From Microbacterium sp. AG238 (GTDB taxonomy: Bacteria > Actinomycetota > Actinomycetes > Actinomycetales > Microbacteriaceae), in contig NZ_RAQC01000001.1 of NCBI RefSeq assembly GCF_003610405.1, forward strand, positions 372,001-436,000: a stretch of 64,000 nucleotides of DNA, given 5' to 3'. Below are positions 54,682 to 63,376 of this stretch, one piece after another. The notes beneath the pieces are model-generated. The model saw only the letters and a list, made by a program, of their open reading frames with translations, did not search any database and had not been told where the DNA came from. The translations under genes and the position numbers were made by a program. Each line of letters begins with the position of its first letter. The first letter of the stretch is position 1.

Positions 54682-55629
54682 TCAGAACATCAGCGAGGTG
54701 AGGCGCCGCCGCGCCGCGAGAACACGCGGGTCGGCGTCGCCGACGAGGCCGAAGAGCTCGAGCAGCCGGTCGCGCACGGTCGTGCGCGCGTCGCCGTCGA
54801 CCGCGGCGAAGAGATCGAGCAGGCGTGCGAACGCGTCGTCGACGTGGCCGCCGGCGACGTCGAGGTCGGCCACGCGCAGCTGAGCCTGGACGTCATGCGG
54901 AGCGGCCGCCGCCGCAGCGCGCGCCTCGCCGAGGTCCACGCCCTGCACCCGGTCGAGCAGCTTGACCTGCCCGAGGCCGGCCTGCGCGTCTGCGTCGCGC
55001 GGGTTCTCCGCCAACGCGCGCTCGTAGGCGCTGATGGCGCGCGGATAGTCACCAGCCTCGATCGCGGCGAAGGCCTCGGCGTGCAGCGGCAGCAGGGGCG
55101 GCTCGACGGCCTCCTCCGAGGCCTCCGTCGCGTCGTCCATCGGAACGGTCCCGGTGACCCCGTGCTGGCCGGCGAGCTGGAGCAGCTGCGCGAACACCTC
55201 GCGCACCTGCTGCTCGGGCACGGCGCCGGTGAACAGAGGCACCGGCTGTCCGGCGACGAGCGCGACCACCATCGGGATCGACTGCGCCCGGAATCCCTGC
55301 GCCAGCTGCGGGTTCGCGTCGACGTCGACCTTCGCCAGCACGACCCGGCCGGCGAGCTCGGTGACGACCTTCTCCAGAACCGGGCTCAGCTGCTTGCAGG
55401 GACCGCACCACTCGGCCCACAGATCGACGACGACCGGAACGGTGCGCGAGAGCTCGAGCACGTCGCCGAAGGTCTGGTCGGTCACGTCGAAGATCAGACG
55501 AGACGCGCCGCCCGACGGCGGTTCGGCGGCGGCTGCGGGGCCGGTCGGCGCAGCGGCCGAGGGGCGGTTTCGCAACGACGACAGGTCGAGGGCTCCGCGG
55601 AGCACGGCGCTGGGGGACGGATCGCTCAT
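54682..55629 (-). CDS. Thioredoxin-TPR co-chaperone, YbbN/CnoX type
   Basis: The 315-aa protein has a thioredoxin domain (about 40-150) with the active redox motif WCGPCKQ, then a C-terminal TPR region (about 180-310; LHAEAFAAIEAGDYPRAISAYERAL). This is the architecture of YbbN/CnoX, which hands oxidised clients to GroEL/DnaK; E. coli CnoX lost the CxxC, while this one has it. ATG 55629 is next to the stop of the upstream gene (TGAATG), so it is coupled to it. The first 40 residues are Ala/Pro-rich. Confidence 0.88.
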   Translation of the reverse strand: MSDPSPSAVLRGALDLSSLRNRPSAAAPTGPAAAAEPPSGGASRLIFDVTDQTFGDVLELSRTVPVVVDLWAEWCGPCKQLSPVLEKVVTELAGRVVLAKVDVDANPQLAQGFRAQSIPMVVALVAGQPVPLFTGAVPEQQVREVFAQLLQLAGQHGVTGTVPMDDATEASEEAVEPPLLPLHAEAFAAIEAGDYPRAISAYERALAENPRDADAQAGLGQVKLLDRVQGVDLGEARAAAAAAPHDVQAQLRVADLDVAGGHVDDAFARLLDLFAAVDGDARTTVRDRLLELFGLVGDADPRVLAARRRLTSLMF

Positions 55630-57414
55630 TCAGACAACCTTCGCTGAGAGGACATTGGAACGGTAGCCGAGGAACTGGATCGGCTCGGAGGAGCCCGCAC
55701 CGGGCACGAAGAAGAAGAGCTGGTCGGCGTACGTCGTGGTGAATCCGGTCGACGACTGCGAGACGCCCGTCAGAGCGCTTGCGACAGGGTTGGTGTCCGG
55801 CACGTTGATCACGGCGTCCGGGTTGCTCGGGGTGAACGTGTGGTCCTCCGTGATCGTCACCGCGACGACCGCTCCGCTCTCGAGGGTCTGGAGCGCGATC
55901 GGCGTCTGGGTGCCGGCCTGGGTCGTGAACGACACGGTCCCGGTCTCGGCACCGGTCTGGTTGAAGTCGTTGAGGATCTGCTCGCGATTGGACGCGACAC
56001 CCGCACGGAAGGCGTCGCCCTCCGCTTCGAACAGCCGCGCGTAGGGGCTCGCGTCGCCGTTCGTGAGGAGGTCGGCGTACGCCGCCGCGAGATCCTGTGG
56101 CGGCAGCACCAGGAACGGCGAATCGGGAGCGACCTGGGCCGCGCCGAGATAGGCGGGGGCGAGCTCGGGGAAGGAGTCCGTGGCGAGCTCGGCGATGTAC
56201 CCGAGCTTGTAATTGGACCAGGGATCCTGCTGGCTGACGGTCATGATCGTGTCAGCCGCGCCCTCGCCTCCCTCTACGACGGCGAGGAACGTCCGGGGCC
56301 ACTTCTCGAAAGTCTCGGGCAGCAGGATCTCGAGGGGCTCGGCGGGCACGGGAGGCAGCGGCGCGCGGTCGGCGATCTTGGAGCGAAGCGTGTAGTTCGT
56401 CTCGCGCTCGGCGAGGGCCGGGCCCGCGAGACGCGTAGCCGCAAGCGCGGCGTCGGCGCTCGCGTCCGCCGTCGAGACATCCTCGGCGATGCGCGTCAGA
56501 ATGCGCTCTGCCTGCTGCTGCGTGACAGCCGGAGGTGCCTGGTCGGGGTCCGCGACGACTGTCGCCGTCGGCGACGGCGTCGGACTGGGTGCGAGCTGCG
56601 GCCAGGCATCGGCCGAGCACCCCGACAGCGCAACGATCGACACGAGCGGAACGGCGAGCAACGCCTGACGGCCGCGGGTCAGCCGTCGACGCGGCGGTGT
56701 CGACGAGATGACGCCCTTCGCCTCGTCGTCCACGGTGAGGTCGATGGGCTGGGTGGCGGTCATGGGAAGGCCCTTCCGTCGCGGGCCGCGCGACCGGCGG
56801 AGATGCCGCCAGCCGAGGGCATACATGACGATGCCGAAGGCGAGGAGAATCCCGCCGCCGACGATCAGCGGACCAGCCCACGGTGTGTTGGACTCGATCG
56901 GCCATGTCACCTGGATGTCTGCCGGCGCGGGGCTGGAACCGTCGGAGGCGACGAGAACGCTCATCTCCTGCGGCAGTTGCAGCGACGTGGTCAAGGCTCC
57001 GTCGCGCTGGAACTCCTCGAGCCAGAGGTCCGACCCGACGGGCGACGGCATAGCGGGAACCACCCCGTCGGCGCCCGGGGCGGGAGCGGATGCCGCGGCG
57101 ACCTCGGTCGTCGTGATCGCACCCTCCTCATCGACGCCGAGCCGGGTGTAGTCGGTGCGTGCGAGCCACGCCGTCACGTCGGATGACCGGCCGTACGCGG
57201 CGAACACCGTTCCGGTGCCCTGCACGCTGAGCGACTGCGCACCCGGGTGGGACGTGAGGACGGAGCCGTCGATGAGGGTGAACGGCGCGTCGCCCGACAC
57301 CGTCACGGACTCGGTGACGCTCTCGGGTCCGCGCAGGATCGTACGCTGCGCGATGCCCGCCCCGATCATGACGGTCGCCAGGACGAACGCGACAACAGCC
57401 CACACGAAACGCAC
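55630..57414 (-). CDS. Membrane protein with internal lipobox, 594 aa
   Basis: I do not recognise a function. The N-terminal part has one membrane anchor (about 5-23), an extracytoplasmic beta domain, then a second anchor (about 181-200). After a basic segment and an internal M218 (MTATQPIDL) comes a third hydrophobic stretch ending in a perfect lipobox LSGC (C266). A Pro/Thr linker and a large extracytoplasmic domain of 320 aa follow. The protein looks like a fusion of a membrane protein and a lipoprotein. GTG 57414 follows AGAGG; GTG 57432 is an alternative. It is co-transcribed with the CnoX-like gene. Confidence 0.7.
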   Translation of the reverse strand: MRFVWAVVAFVLATVMIGAGIAQRTILRGPESVTESVTVSGDAPFTLIDGSVLTSHPGAQSLSVQGTGTVFAAYGRSSDVTAWLARTDYTRLGVDEEGAITTTEVAAASAPAPGADGVVPAMPSPVGSDLWLEEFQRDGALTTSLQLPQEMSVLVASDGSSPAPADIQVTWPIESNTPWAGPLIVGGGILLAFGIVMYALGWRHLRRSRGPRRKGLPMTATQPIDLTVDDEAKGVISSTPPRRRLTRGRQALLAVPLVSIVALSGCSADAWPQLAPSPTPSPTATVVADPDQAPPAVTQQQAERILTRIAEDVSTADASADAALAATRLAGPALAERETNYTLRSKIADRAPLPPVPAEPLEILLPETFEKWPRTFLAVVEGGEGAADTIMTVSQQDPWSNYKLGYIAELATDSFPELAPAYLGAAQVAPDSPFLVLPPQDLAAAYADLLTNGDASPYARLFEAEGDAFRAGVASNREQILNDFNQTGAETGTVSFTTQAGTQTPIALQTLESGAVVAVTITEDHTFTPSNPDAVINVPDTNPVASALTGVSQSSTGFTTTYADQLFFFVPGAGSSEPIQFLGYRSNVLSAKVV

Positions 57415-57482
57415 GAAGAAACACCTCTCCACATCCGGAACGGGACCACCGAACGCTTGATCGACGTTCCAGAGTATCCAAA

Positions 57483-57500
57483 ACGACCTGAAAAGGTCGT
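57483..57500. other. GAAA-tetraloop hairpin upstream of the 594-aa gene
   Basis: A 7-bp stem (ACGACCT/AGGTCGT) closes a GAAA tetraloop, 69 nt upstream of GTG 57414 in the 155-bp divergent gap. In either transcript it would form a stable element. Its role is unknown. Confidence 0.35.
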
Positions 57501-57569
57501 GAAAGGGGCGCCTCCCGCCGAAAGCCCGCTCGGATCGTAAAGTGAGGTGATTCGACCCCGGAGGCGTTC

Positions 57570-58640
57570 GTGAAGATCCAGAACCCGTTTCGCACCGCGC
57601 TGATCGCCACGCTCGGCGTCGGCGTCGGCATCGTGATCATCGGGGGTATCCAAACCCTCTCGACGATCCTCCTCTACGTGGGCACGGCGCTGTTCCTCGC
57701 GCTCGGCCTCGATCCGGTGGTCTCCTGGCTCGAACGTCGTCGCCTGCCCCGCTGGGCGGCGCTCCTGATCACGTTCGCGGCACTCCTGGCTGCGTTCGCC
57801 GGCATCATCCTCATGGTCGTGCCGATCATCGTGTCGCAGATCTCCCAGCTCGTGGCAGCGATTCAGGATCTCGTCACCAACGGCAACTGGGACCCCGTCA
57901 ACGCCGTCAAGGACTGGCTGACCGTCACCTTCCCGCAGCTCAACGTCGATGAGCTGTTCCAGTACCTCTCGGACTGGTACAACTCGCTCGACATCGGGGC
58001 CATCGGGGGGTCCATCACCGGCTCGATCATCCTCATCGGCGGTGGCATCATCACCGGCTTCACCGGCGCCGTCATCGTGCTGATCCTGACGATCTACTTC
58101 ACCGCGTCCACCCCCAGCCTCAAAGCCGCCGTCTACCAGCTCGTCCCGGCATCCCGGCGCCCGCGCTTCATCGATCTCGCCGAGCAGATCACCGCGTCCG
58201 TCGGCTTCTACGTCATGGGGCAGGTGTCGCTCGGTGTGATCAACGGCGTGCTCAGCGCGATCTTCCTGAGTGTGATCGGGGCCCCCTTCCCCGCCGTGCT
58301 CGCGGTCATCGCGTTCTTCTTCTCGCTGATCCCGCTCGTCGGAACCCTCACAGGTTCGGCGATCATCGTGCTCACCTGCCTCATCCCCGGCCTGGCGGAG
58401 CCACAGACCGCGCTCTGGGCAGCCATCTGGTACCTGGTCTACATGCAGGTCGAGGCGTACTTCATCTCGCCGCGGATCATGAACCGGGCGGTGTCGATCC
58501 CCGGCGCGGTCGTGGTCATCGCCGCTCTCGCGGGTGCGGCGCTGGGGCAGCTGCTGGGAGCGCTCGTGGCCATCCCCGTCGCGGCCAGCATCCTGATCAT
58601 CTACCGCCAGGTCGTGATCCCGCGCCAGAACGAACGCTGA
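57570..58640 (+). CDS. AI-2E family transporter (TqsA/PerM-like)
   Basis: The 356-aa membrane protein has about eight helices. Family traits are the N-terminal two-helix hairpin, GLDPVVSWLERRRLPRWAA, a long loop, PxxGxx FFFSLIPLVGTLTG and the conserved MQVEAYFISPRIMNRAVSIP. Some relatives export AI-2 or Na+/Li+; the substrate here is unknown. GTG 57570 follows GGAGG, giving a leadered gene. It ends 4 nt from the converging hydrolase gene. Confidence 0.88.
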   Translation: MKIQNPFRTALIATLGVGVGIVIIGGIQTLSTILLYVGTALFLALGLDPVVSWLERRRLPRWAALLITFAALLAAFAGIILMVVPIIVSQISQLVAAIQDLVTNGNWDPVNAVKDWLTVTFPQLNVDELFQYLSDWYNSLDIGAIGGSITGSIILIGGGIITGFTGAVIVLILTIYFTASTPSLKAAVYQLVPASRRPRFIDLAEQITASVGFYVMGQVSLGVINGVLSAIFLSVIGAPFPAVLAVIAFFFSLIPLVGTLTGSAIIVLTCLIPGLAEPQTALWAAIWYLVYMQVEAYFISPRIMNRAVSIPGAVVVIAALAGAALGQLLGALVAIPVAASILIIYRQVVIPRQNER

Positions 58641-58643
58641 GAC

Positions 58644-59363
58644 TCAGTCGTCGTCCCACTCTTCGGCGAGTGGGAGAGCGTCGGGGTTCACGGCCGCGAC
58701 GATCTCGGTGAGCACCCGGCGGGTCTGGTTCTCTCCCACCCACAGGTGCTTGCCGCCTTCGACGGCGACGAGGGTCGCCTGCGGGATCGCCGCGAACCGT
58801 TCACGCGCTTCATCGGGGCGGAGGTAATCGTCGAACTCGGGCACGACGATGACGACGCGGCGATCGTCGCCGGCCCAGGCGGCGACCTCTTCGGAGGTCG
58901 CCCGATGCAGCGGCGGCGAGAGGAGGATCACGCCTTCGATGTCGTGGTCACGCCCGTACTTGAGGGCGAGCTCCGTTCCGAAGGACCAGCCGATGAGCCA
59001 CGGGCGGGGAAGCCCCCGCTCATGAACGAACGACATGGCAGCGGCGACGTCGAAGACCTCGCCGACACCGCCGTCGAACGCGCCCTCGCTGGTACCACGT
59101 GGCGACGTGGTGCCGCGGGTGTTGAAACGCAGCACCGCGAGATCAGCCAGAGCCGGCAGCCGGCCTGCGGCCTTGCGCAGGATGTGCGAGTCCATGAAGC
59201 CGCCCGCGGTCGGAAGGGGATGCAGCGTGACGAGCGTCGCGACCGGCTCACGCTCCTCGGGCAGCGCCAGCTCGCCGACGAGTGTCAGGTCGTCGAGGGT
59301 GTGGAGCTCGATGTCCTCGCGCCGTGCGGGGAGCTGTACCGGCCCCCGGATTTCGAAGCTCAT
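58644..59363 (-). CDS. Alpha/beta hydrolase (dienelactone/BAAT-like)
   Basis: The 239-aa hydrolase has the nucleophile elbow GWSFG, the strand LLSPPLHRAT, an aspartate in PEFDDYLRPDE and a histidine in EGGKHLWVG, which together make a plausible triad. HPLPTAGGFMDSH marks the oxyanion loop. The ATG 59363 is behind GGAGG; its overlap with the upstream small gene (ATGA) makes a two-gene unit. The substrate is unknown. Confidence 0.85.
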   Translation of the reverse strand: MSFEIRGPVQLPARREDIELHTLDDLTLVGELALPEEREPVATLVTLHPLPTAGGFMDSHILRKAAGRLPALADLAVLRFNTRGTTSPRGTSEGAFDGGVGEVFDVAAAMSFVHERGLPRPWLIGWSFGTELALKYGRDHDIEGVILLSPPLHRATSEEVAAWAGDDRRVVIVVPEFDDYLRPDEARERFAAIPQATLVAVEGGKHLWVGENQTRRVLTEIVAAVNPDALPLAEEWDDD

Positions 59364-59641
59364 GCGATCCTCCAACATGCCGAATGCCAGTGCCGACGCG
59401 CGGCCAGGTCTGCGGCGTCACCCAGGACACCATCCGCACGCCACGCGACCAGGTGAGCCGTCGCCGGCACGATGTCCCGTCCACACCCGGGGCACGTGTA
59501 CGTCTTCTGCGCCTGCGCCGCAGACACCGGCTGCACGGTCCACTCGACGCCGCGCCGCGTCTCGGAGCGTTTCCAGCCGCTCAGCAGCCGATCGAGCGAG
59601 TCGTCTCGAGGATCCGGCCGTCTCCTGTTGGAACGGGGCAT
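59360..59641 (-). CDS. Small zinc-ribbon-like protein, 93 aa
   Basis: The protein is basic at the N-terminus (MPRSNRRRPDPRDD) and has TCPGCGRDI ... RRHWHSACWRIA. The CxxC pair and the H-x-H/C cluster suggest one zinc site. Related small actinobacterial proteins are sometimes annotated as ATP/GTP-binding, without evidence here. It overlaps the hydrolase gene by 4 nt. The start ATG 59641 lacks a good ribosome site. Confidence 0.68.
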   Translation of the reverse strand: MPRSNRRRPDPRDDSLDRLLSGWKRSETRRGVEWTVQPVSAAQAQKTYTCPGCGRDIVPATAHLVAWRADGVLGDAADLAARRHWHSACWRIA

Positions 59642-59652
59642 GACGGCCGCTG

Positions 59653-60333
59653 TCACCACCAGTGGTTGCTGGACCAGAACGCGTACGCCTCGCCCCAGCT
59701 GCCGTAGCGACCGACGGCGTACCCGTTGGCCCACCTCAGGTTGTCGACGGGGTCGTATCCGCTTCCGGGTACCTTGCTGCAGGGGTACGCCTGGACCAGC
59801 CCGCACGCACCCGACGAGGCGTTGGTCGCATTGGGGTTCCAGCTGCTCTCCCGCGAGACGATGTAGTCGACGTAGCCCCAATCGCTCTCGGGGATGCCGG
59901 CCGCACTCAGCCAGTCCGTCGACGATCCGCCGCCGCTGTACATGACGGGCGCCGAGCGCGAGGCACCCGCGCTCTCGCCGTCGACGGGGGTCGGTGTCGG
60001 TGTCGGCGTCGGCGTGGGCTTGGGGGTGACGTAGACGGTGAACCCGCTGCGATCGAGCTGAGCCGGAGCGAGGGTCTGCCCGTCGGAGGCGAGAGCCTGA
60101 GCGTCGCCCCGAGAGTCAGCCCAGAGCGAGACGACCTCGACCGGCTTCTCCTGCGCGGCCGCGAGCGCCGTCCCCAGCGGAGCGAGAGCGCCACCTGCCA
60201 TGCCGAGAGCCGCGACGGCGGCGAACGCGGCGGACACACCGCGCCTGCGCGACCAGCGCGCGCGCGCCGGAGCCGGAACGTGTGCAACCGGGGTGCGCGT
60301 CGTGCGCCGGGTCACAGTCGAGCGGGAAGTCAC
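59653..60333 (-). CDS. Secreted lysozyme/transglycosylase-like protein
   Basis: The 226-aa protein has an arginine-rich N-region (1-31), a hydrophobic signal segment (about 33-58) and a PKPTPTPTPTPTP linker (105-117). A C-terminal lysozyme-like domain (about 137-226) follows, with YIVSRESSWNPNATN, where E162 would be the catalytic acid, SSGACGLVQAYPC (two cysteines, 177 and 185) and WANGYAVGRYGSWG. It would cleave or bind peptidoglycan outside the cell. GTG 60333 follows a GAGGG site by 4 nt, and TAAACT lies 10 nt upstream. Confidence 0.85.
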   Translation of the reverse strand: MTSRSTVTRRTTRTPVAHVPAPARARWSRRRGVSAAFAAVAALGMAGGALAPLGTALAAAQEKPVEVVSLWADSRGDAQALASDGQTLAPAQLDRSGFTVYVTPKPTPTPTPTPTPVDGESAGASRSAPVMYSGGGSSTDWLSAAGIPESDWGYVDYIVSRESSWNPNATNASSGACGLVQAYPCSKVPGSGYDPVDNLRWANGYAVGRYGSWGEAYAFWSSNHWW

Positions 60334-60378
60334 AATGCCCTCGAGTTTAGCGAGACGAGGCGCATGTCTCCATCAGAC

Positions 60379-60948
60379 TCACCCGATCGCGAGAATGACC
60401 GACACGACGCCGTCGAGCACGGCGTCGACCTGAGCTTCGCGGTAGCCGCCGCGCTGCATCCGGAAAGCGACGGAACGCACCTGCTCCACGGTCAGGGGTT
60501 CGCCCGACTCCAGGTAGCGCGCGATGCGATCAGCGACGAGGTCGACCTCGTCGATGCGGTAGCCATAGGACAGCACACCGACGCGATCGAATCGCCGTCG
60601 CTCGGGACGCGAGAGCCGGTCGAGGATCTCCTGCGCGAGGTTCCGCGAGCGGCCGACCCACGCACGGGCCCCCGCACGCGACAGGGCGCGCTCGCGCTCT
60701 CGCGCGGCGAAGGCGTCTTCGATCCGCCCGATCGCCGCATCGACGGGGGCGACGGCGTACCCGCCCCGCACGAGGGGGAAAGCCGTTGCTCGGATCGTGG
60801 CGGAGTCGAGGTCATCGTCCTCTGATGATTCGAACGCTTCGCGGGCGCGCTGCAGGAATGCATCGACAGCGGCGCGGTCGTATCCCCTCGCGCGACCCTG
60901 CGTCCCGGGGAACGGGCTCGTGGACAGGGAACTCTCGGTCGAGGTCAT
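60379..60948 (-). CDS. DivIVA-domain repeat protein, 189 aa
   Basis: Four copies of the DivI1A mini-repeat with the invariant G-Y-x4-V-D can be seen: G22-D29, G63-D70, G129-D136 and G168-D175. Each copy is followed by a short helix. Known DivIVA uses one such N-terminal repeat to bind curved membrane, so a four-fold array without long coiled-coil is unusual. The ATG 60948 overlaps the cdsA stop by 4 nt (ATGA), placing it in the envelope cluster, last in the tsf-cdsA operon. Confidence 0.8.
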   Translation of the reverse strand: MTSTESSLSTSPFPGTQGRARGYDRAAVDAFLQRAREAFESSEDDDLDSATIRATAFPLVRGGYAVAPVDAAIGRIEDAFAARERERALSRAGARAWVGRSRNLAQEILDRLSRPERRRFDRVGVLSYGYRIDEVDLVADRIARYLESGEPLTVEQVRSVAFRMQRGGYREAQVDAVLDGVVSVILAIG

Positions 60949-61955
60949 GACATCACCAGGGGAGAAAGAACGTGGAAGAGGACGAGTGCGACCACGGTGG
61001 ACGGGAGGATCGAATCCAGACGGTCGAGCACTCCACCGTGGCCCGGCAACCAGGAGCTCATGTCCTTGATCCCGAGATCGCGTTTGATCATCGATTCGGC
61101 CAGGTCGCCCACGGTGGCGGATCCGAGGATCACGAGGCCGATGATCGGGCCGGTCCATGCGGGCAGGTCCAGCAGCAGCCAGGCGAATCCGACAGCCACC
61201 AGCATCGCGACGATGCCCGCCCCCGCGAAGCCCTCCCAGGTCTTCTTCGGGCTGATGCGCGGAGCCATCGCATGCTTGCCGAAGGCGAGGCCGGCGGCGT
61301 AGGCGCCGGTGTCGGCTCCGACCACGACCGCGATCATCGCCAGCACCCAGAACTCGCCGCCGTCCTCACGGAGGAGGATCAGCAGCAGGCTGCCGAGGAA
61401 CGGCACGTAGAGCTGCACGAAGCCGCTGATGAGCACATCGCTGAGCACCTGACCGTAGCGGCGCGCCTCGACACTCACCATCTGGGCCATCAGCCGCCAG
61501 ACGATGACCGACACGACGGCCGCGAACACCACGACCCAATGGGTGCCGGCATCCAGGAAGAAGCCCGCCGCCAGCACCGCGGCACCGGCGACGAGCTGCG
61601 GCACGACGTCGACGCGCCGACCCGCGGCCTGGAGCGCACGGACCAGCTCGAACACGCCGAGAAGAGCGACGGGGATCGCGAAGAGGACGAACACCCACTT
61701 AACGAAGATGAGCGAGCCGATCACCACGACGCCGATCGCGATGCCGATCAGCGTCGCCACGAACAGATTGCGTCCGGTGCGCGCGTTGATGCGCTCGTTG
61801 GCCTGCTCGAAGTCAGCCCGAGCCTTGCCGATCTGGTGCTCGAACTCCGTCCGCGCAGCACGCACCTGATTCTGGAACGTCGAATCGCCGTGCTCGCGCG
61901 AACGGGAGCGCTCCCGCTCGGATCGAGACGGGGCGTCGTCGCCGGGTGCGCTCAT
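60945..61955 (-). CDS. cdsA: Phosphatidate cytidylyltransferase
   Basis: Makes CDP-diacylglycerol for phospholipid synthesis. The 336-aa protein has a charged N-terminal extension of about 55 residues, then eight or so membrane helices and the CDS signature DLAESMIKRDLGIKDMSSW-LPGHGGVLDRLDS. ATG 61955 lies 5 nt after the frr stop. The extension (Arg/Glu-rich) is longer than in E. coli CdsA. It is co-transcribed with the DivIVA-like gene. Confidence 0.93.
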   Translation of the reverse strand: MSAPGDDAPSRSERERSRSREHGDSTFQNQVRAARTEFEHQIGKARADFEQANERINARTGRNLFVATLIGIAIGVVVIGSLIFVKWVFVLFAIPVALLGVFELVRALQAAGRRVDVVPQLVAGAAVLAAGFFLDAGTHWVVVFAAVVSVIVWRLMAQMVSVEARRYGQVLSDVLISGFVQLYVPFLGSLLLILLREDGGEFWVLAMIAVVVGADTGAYAAGLAFGKHAMAPRISPKKTWEGFAGAGIVAMLVAVGFAWLLLDLPAWTGPIIGLVILGSATVGDLAESMIKRDLGIKDMSSWLPGHGGVLDRLDSILPSTVVALVLFHVLSPLVMS

Positions 61956-61960
61956 CGGTC

Positions 61961-62515
61961 TCAGACCTCGAGGAGCTCGGCCTCTTTGCGCTTGAGCGCG
62001 TCGTCGATGAGGTCGACGTGGGAGCGGGTGAGCCCGTCGAGCTCCTTCTCGGCGCGCACCAGCTCGTCCTCGCCGACCTCGCTCTTGAGGCCGTCGAGTT
62101 CGTCCTTCGACTTGCGGCGGATGCCGCGCAGGTGGACCTTGTGGTCTTCACCCTTCGAGCGCACGAGCTTGACGTACTCCTTGCGGCGCTCCTCCGTGAG
62201 CTCGGGCATCGTGACACGGACGATGTTGCCGTCGTTCGTCGGGTTCACGCCGAGGTTCGGGGTGTCGCGAATGGCCTGCTCGATGGCCTTGAGCGCCGAC
62301 TTGTCGTACGGCGTCACGATGATCGTCCGGGCTTCGGGTGTGTTAAGCGACGCGAGCTGCGCGAGCGGCGTCGGCGACCCGTAGTAGTCGACGAGGATCT
62401 TCTGGAACAGCGCCGTGTTGGCACGCCCCGTTCGCACGGTGGAGAAGTCCTCCTTCGCCGCCTCGACGGCGCGTTCCATGCGGGCTTTCGTGTCAGCGAG
62501 GATCTCGGGGATCAC
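61961..62515 (-). CDS. frr: Ribosome recycling factor
   Basis: Splits post-termination ribosomes with EF-G. The 184-aa protein has the tRNA-mimic L shape: helix ([15 protein letters not shown]), [33 protein letters not shown], and the long C-terminal helices. The start is GTG 62515 behind GGAG; the longer open frame begins at a TTG 62545 that lies inside the TAGACT -10, so it cannot be used. Length agrees with the family. Confidence 0.95.
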   Translation of the reverse strand: MIPEILADTKARMERAVEAAKEDFSTVRTGRANTALFQKILVDYYGSPTPLAQLASLNTPEARTIIVTPYDKSALKAIEQAIRDTPNLGVNPTNDGNIVRVTMPELTEERRKEYVKLVRSKGEDHKVHLRGIRRKSKDELDGLKSEVGEDELVRAEKELDGLTRSHVDLIDDALKRKEAELLEV

Positions 62516-62544
62516 GTCACTCCATTCGTCGGTACGTCCGGTCA

Positions 62545-62550
62545 AGTCTA
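62545..62550 (-). promoter_or_regulatory. -10 of frr-cdsA
   Basis: TAGACT on the minus strand lies about 30 nt before GTG 62515, giving a leader of about 22-25 nt with a GGAG site. Confidence 0.5.
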
Positions 62551-62569
62551 GTCTGCGGGCAGCGGCCGC

Positions 62570-63289
62570 TCACACGGTGACGAGCGTGCCGATGCGCTCG
62601 CCCAGCAGTGCCCGGGTCACATTGCCAGCCGGCTCCATGCCGAACACGCGCATGTCGATGCGGTTGTCCATGCACAGGCTGAATGCCGTCGAATCCACGA
62701 CCTTCAAGCCGCGCTGCAGTGCTTCGCCATAGGTGATGCTCTCGATCTTCTGCGCGGTCGGATCCTTCTTGGGATCGGCGGTGTAGACCGCGTCGACGCC
62801 GTTCTTCGCGACGAGGACCTCGTCGGCCTTGATCTCGAGCGCACGCTGAGCGGCGACCGTGTCTGTGGAGAAGTAGGGCAGGCCGGCACCGGCGCCGAAG
62901 ATCACGACGCGCCCCTTCTCCATGTGCCGTTCTGCGCGGCGCGGGATGTAGGGCTCGGCGACCTGCGTCATCGAGATAGCCGACTGCACACGCGTGGCCG
63001 CGCCGGCCTGCTCCAAGAAGTCCTGCAGCGCGAGTGCGTTCATCACGGTGCCGAGCATGCCCATGTAGTCGGCGCGCCCACGGTCCATGCCGCGCTGGCT
63101 CAGCTCGGCGCCACGGAAGAAGTTGCCGCCGCCCACGACGATCGCGACCTCGACACGGTCGACCGCTTCGGCGATCTCCCGAGCGATCTGCCCGACGACA
63201 TCGGGGTTGACGCCCAGCTGGCCGGCACCGAATGCCTCGCCCGACAGCTTCAGCAGGACGCGCCGGCGCCCGGTCTTCTCATCGTTCAT
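62570..63289 (-). CDS. pyrH: UMP kinase
   Basis: Phosphorylates UMP to UDP. The 239-aa amino-acid-kinase-fold protein has [56 protein letters not shown] and [17 protein letters not shown] 63289 follows GAGAGGGACACG. A terminator separates it from tsf, yet the order is the usual rpsB-tsf-pyrH-frr. Confidence 0.96.
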   Translation of the reverse strand: MNDEKTGRRRVLLKLSGEAFGAGQLGVNPDVVGQIAREIAEAVDRVEVAIVVGGGNFFRGAELSQRGMDRGRADYMGMLGTVMNALALQDFLEQAGAATRVQSAISMTQVAEPYIPRRAERHMEKGRVVIFGAGAGLPYFSTDTVAAQRALEIKADEVLVAKNGVDAVYTADPKKDPTAQKIESITYGEALQRGLKVVDSTAFSLCMDNRIDMRVFGMEPAGNVTRALLGERIGTLVTV

Positions 63290-63339
63290 CGTGTCCCTCT
63301 CGTCGCTGTGTTGCAGAGTATCGCCCGGACGGGCATGGA

Positions 63340-63369
63340 AAAGGCCCGCATCCGAGGATGCGGGCCTTT
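63340..63369 (-). terminator. Terminator after tsf
   Basis: A perfect 13-bp stem (63340-63352 and 63357-63369) with a 4-nt loop is followed on the minus strand by TTTT. It starts 8 nt past the tsf stop. Confidence 0.88.
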
Positions 63370-63376
63370 CGGGCAA

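Noticed and set aside
62516..62545. TTG start ten codons upstream of frr
   Set aside because: TTG 62545 overlaps the TAGACT -10 and so would not be transcribed; GTG 62515 gives the normal RRF length.
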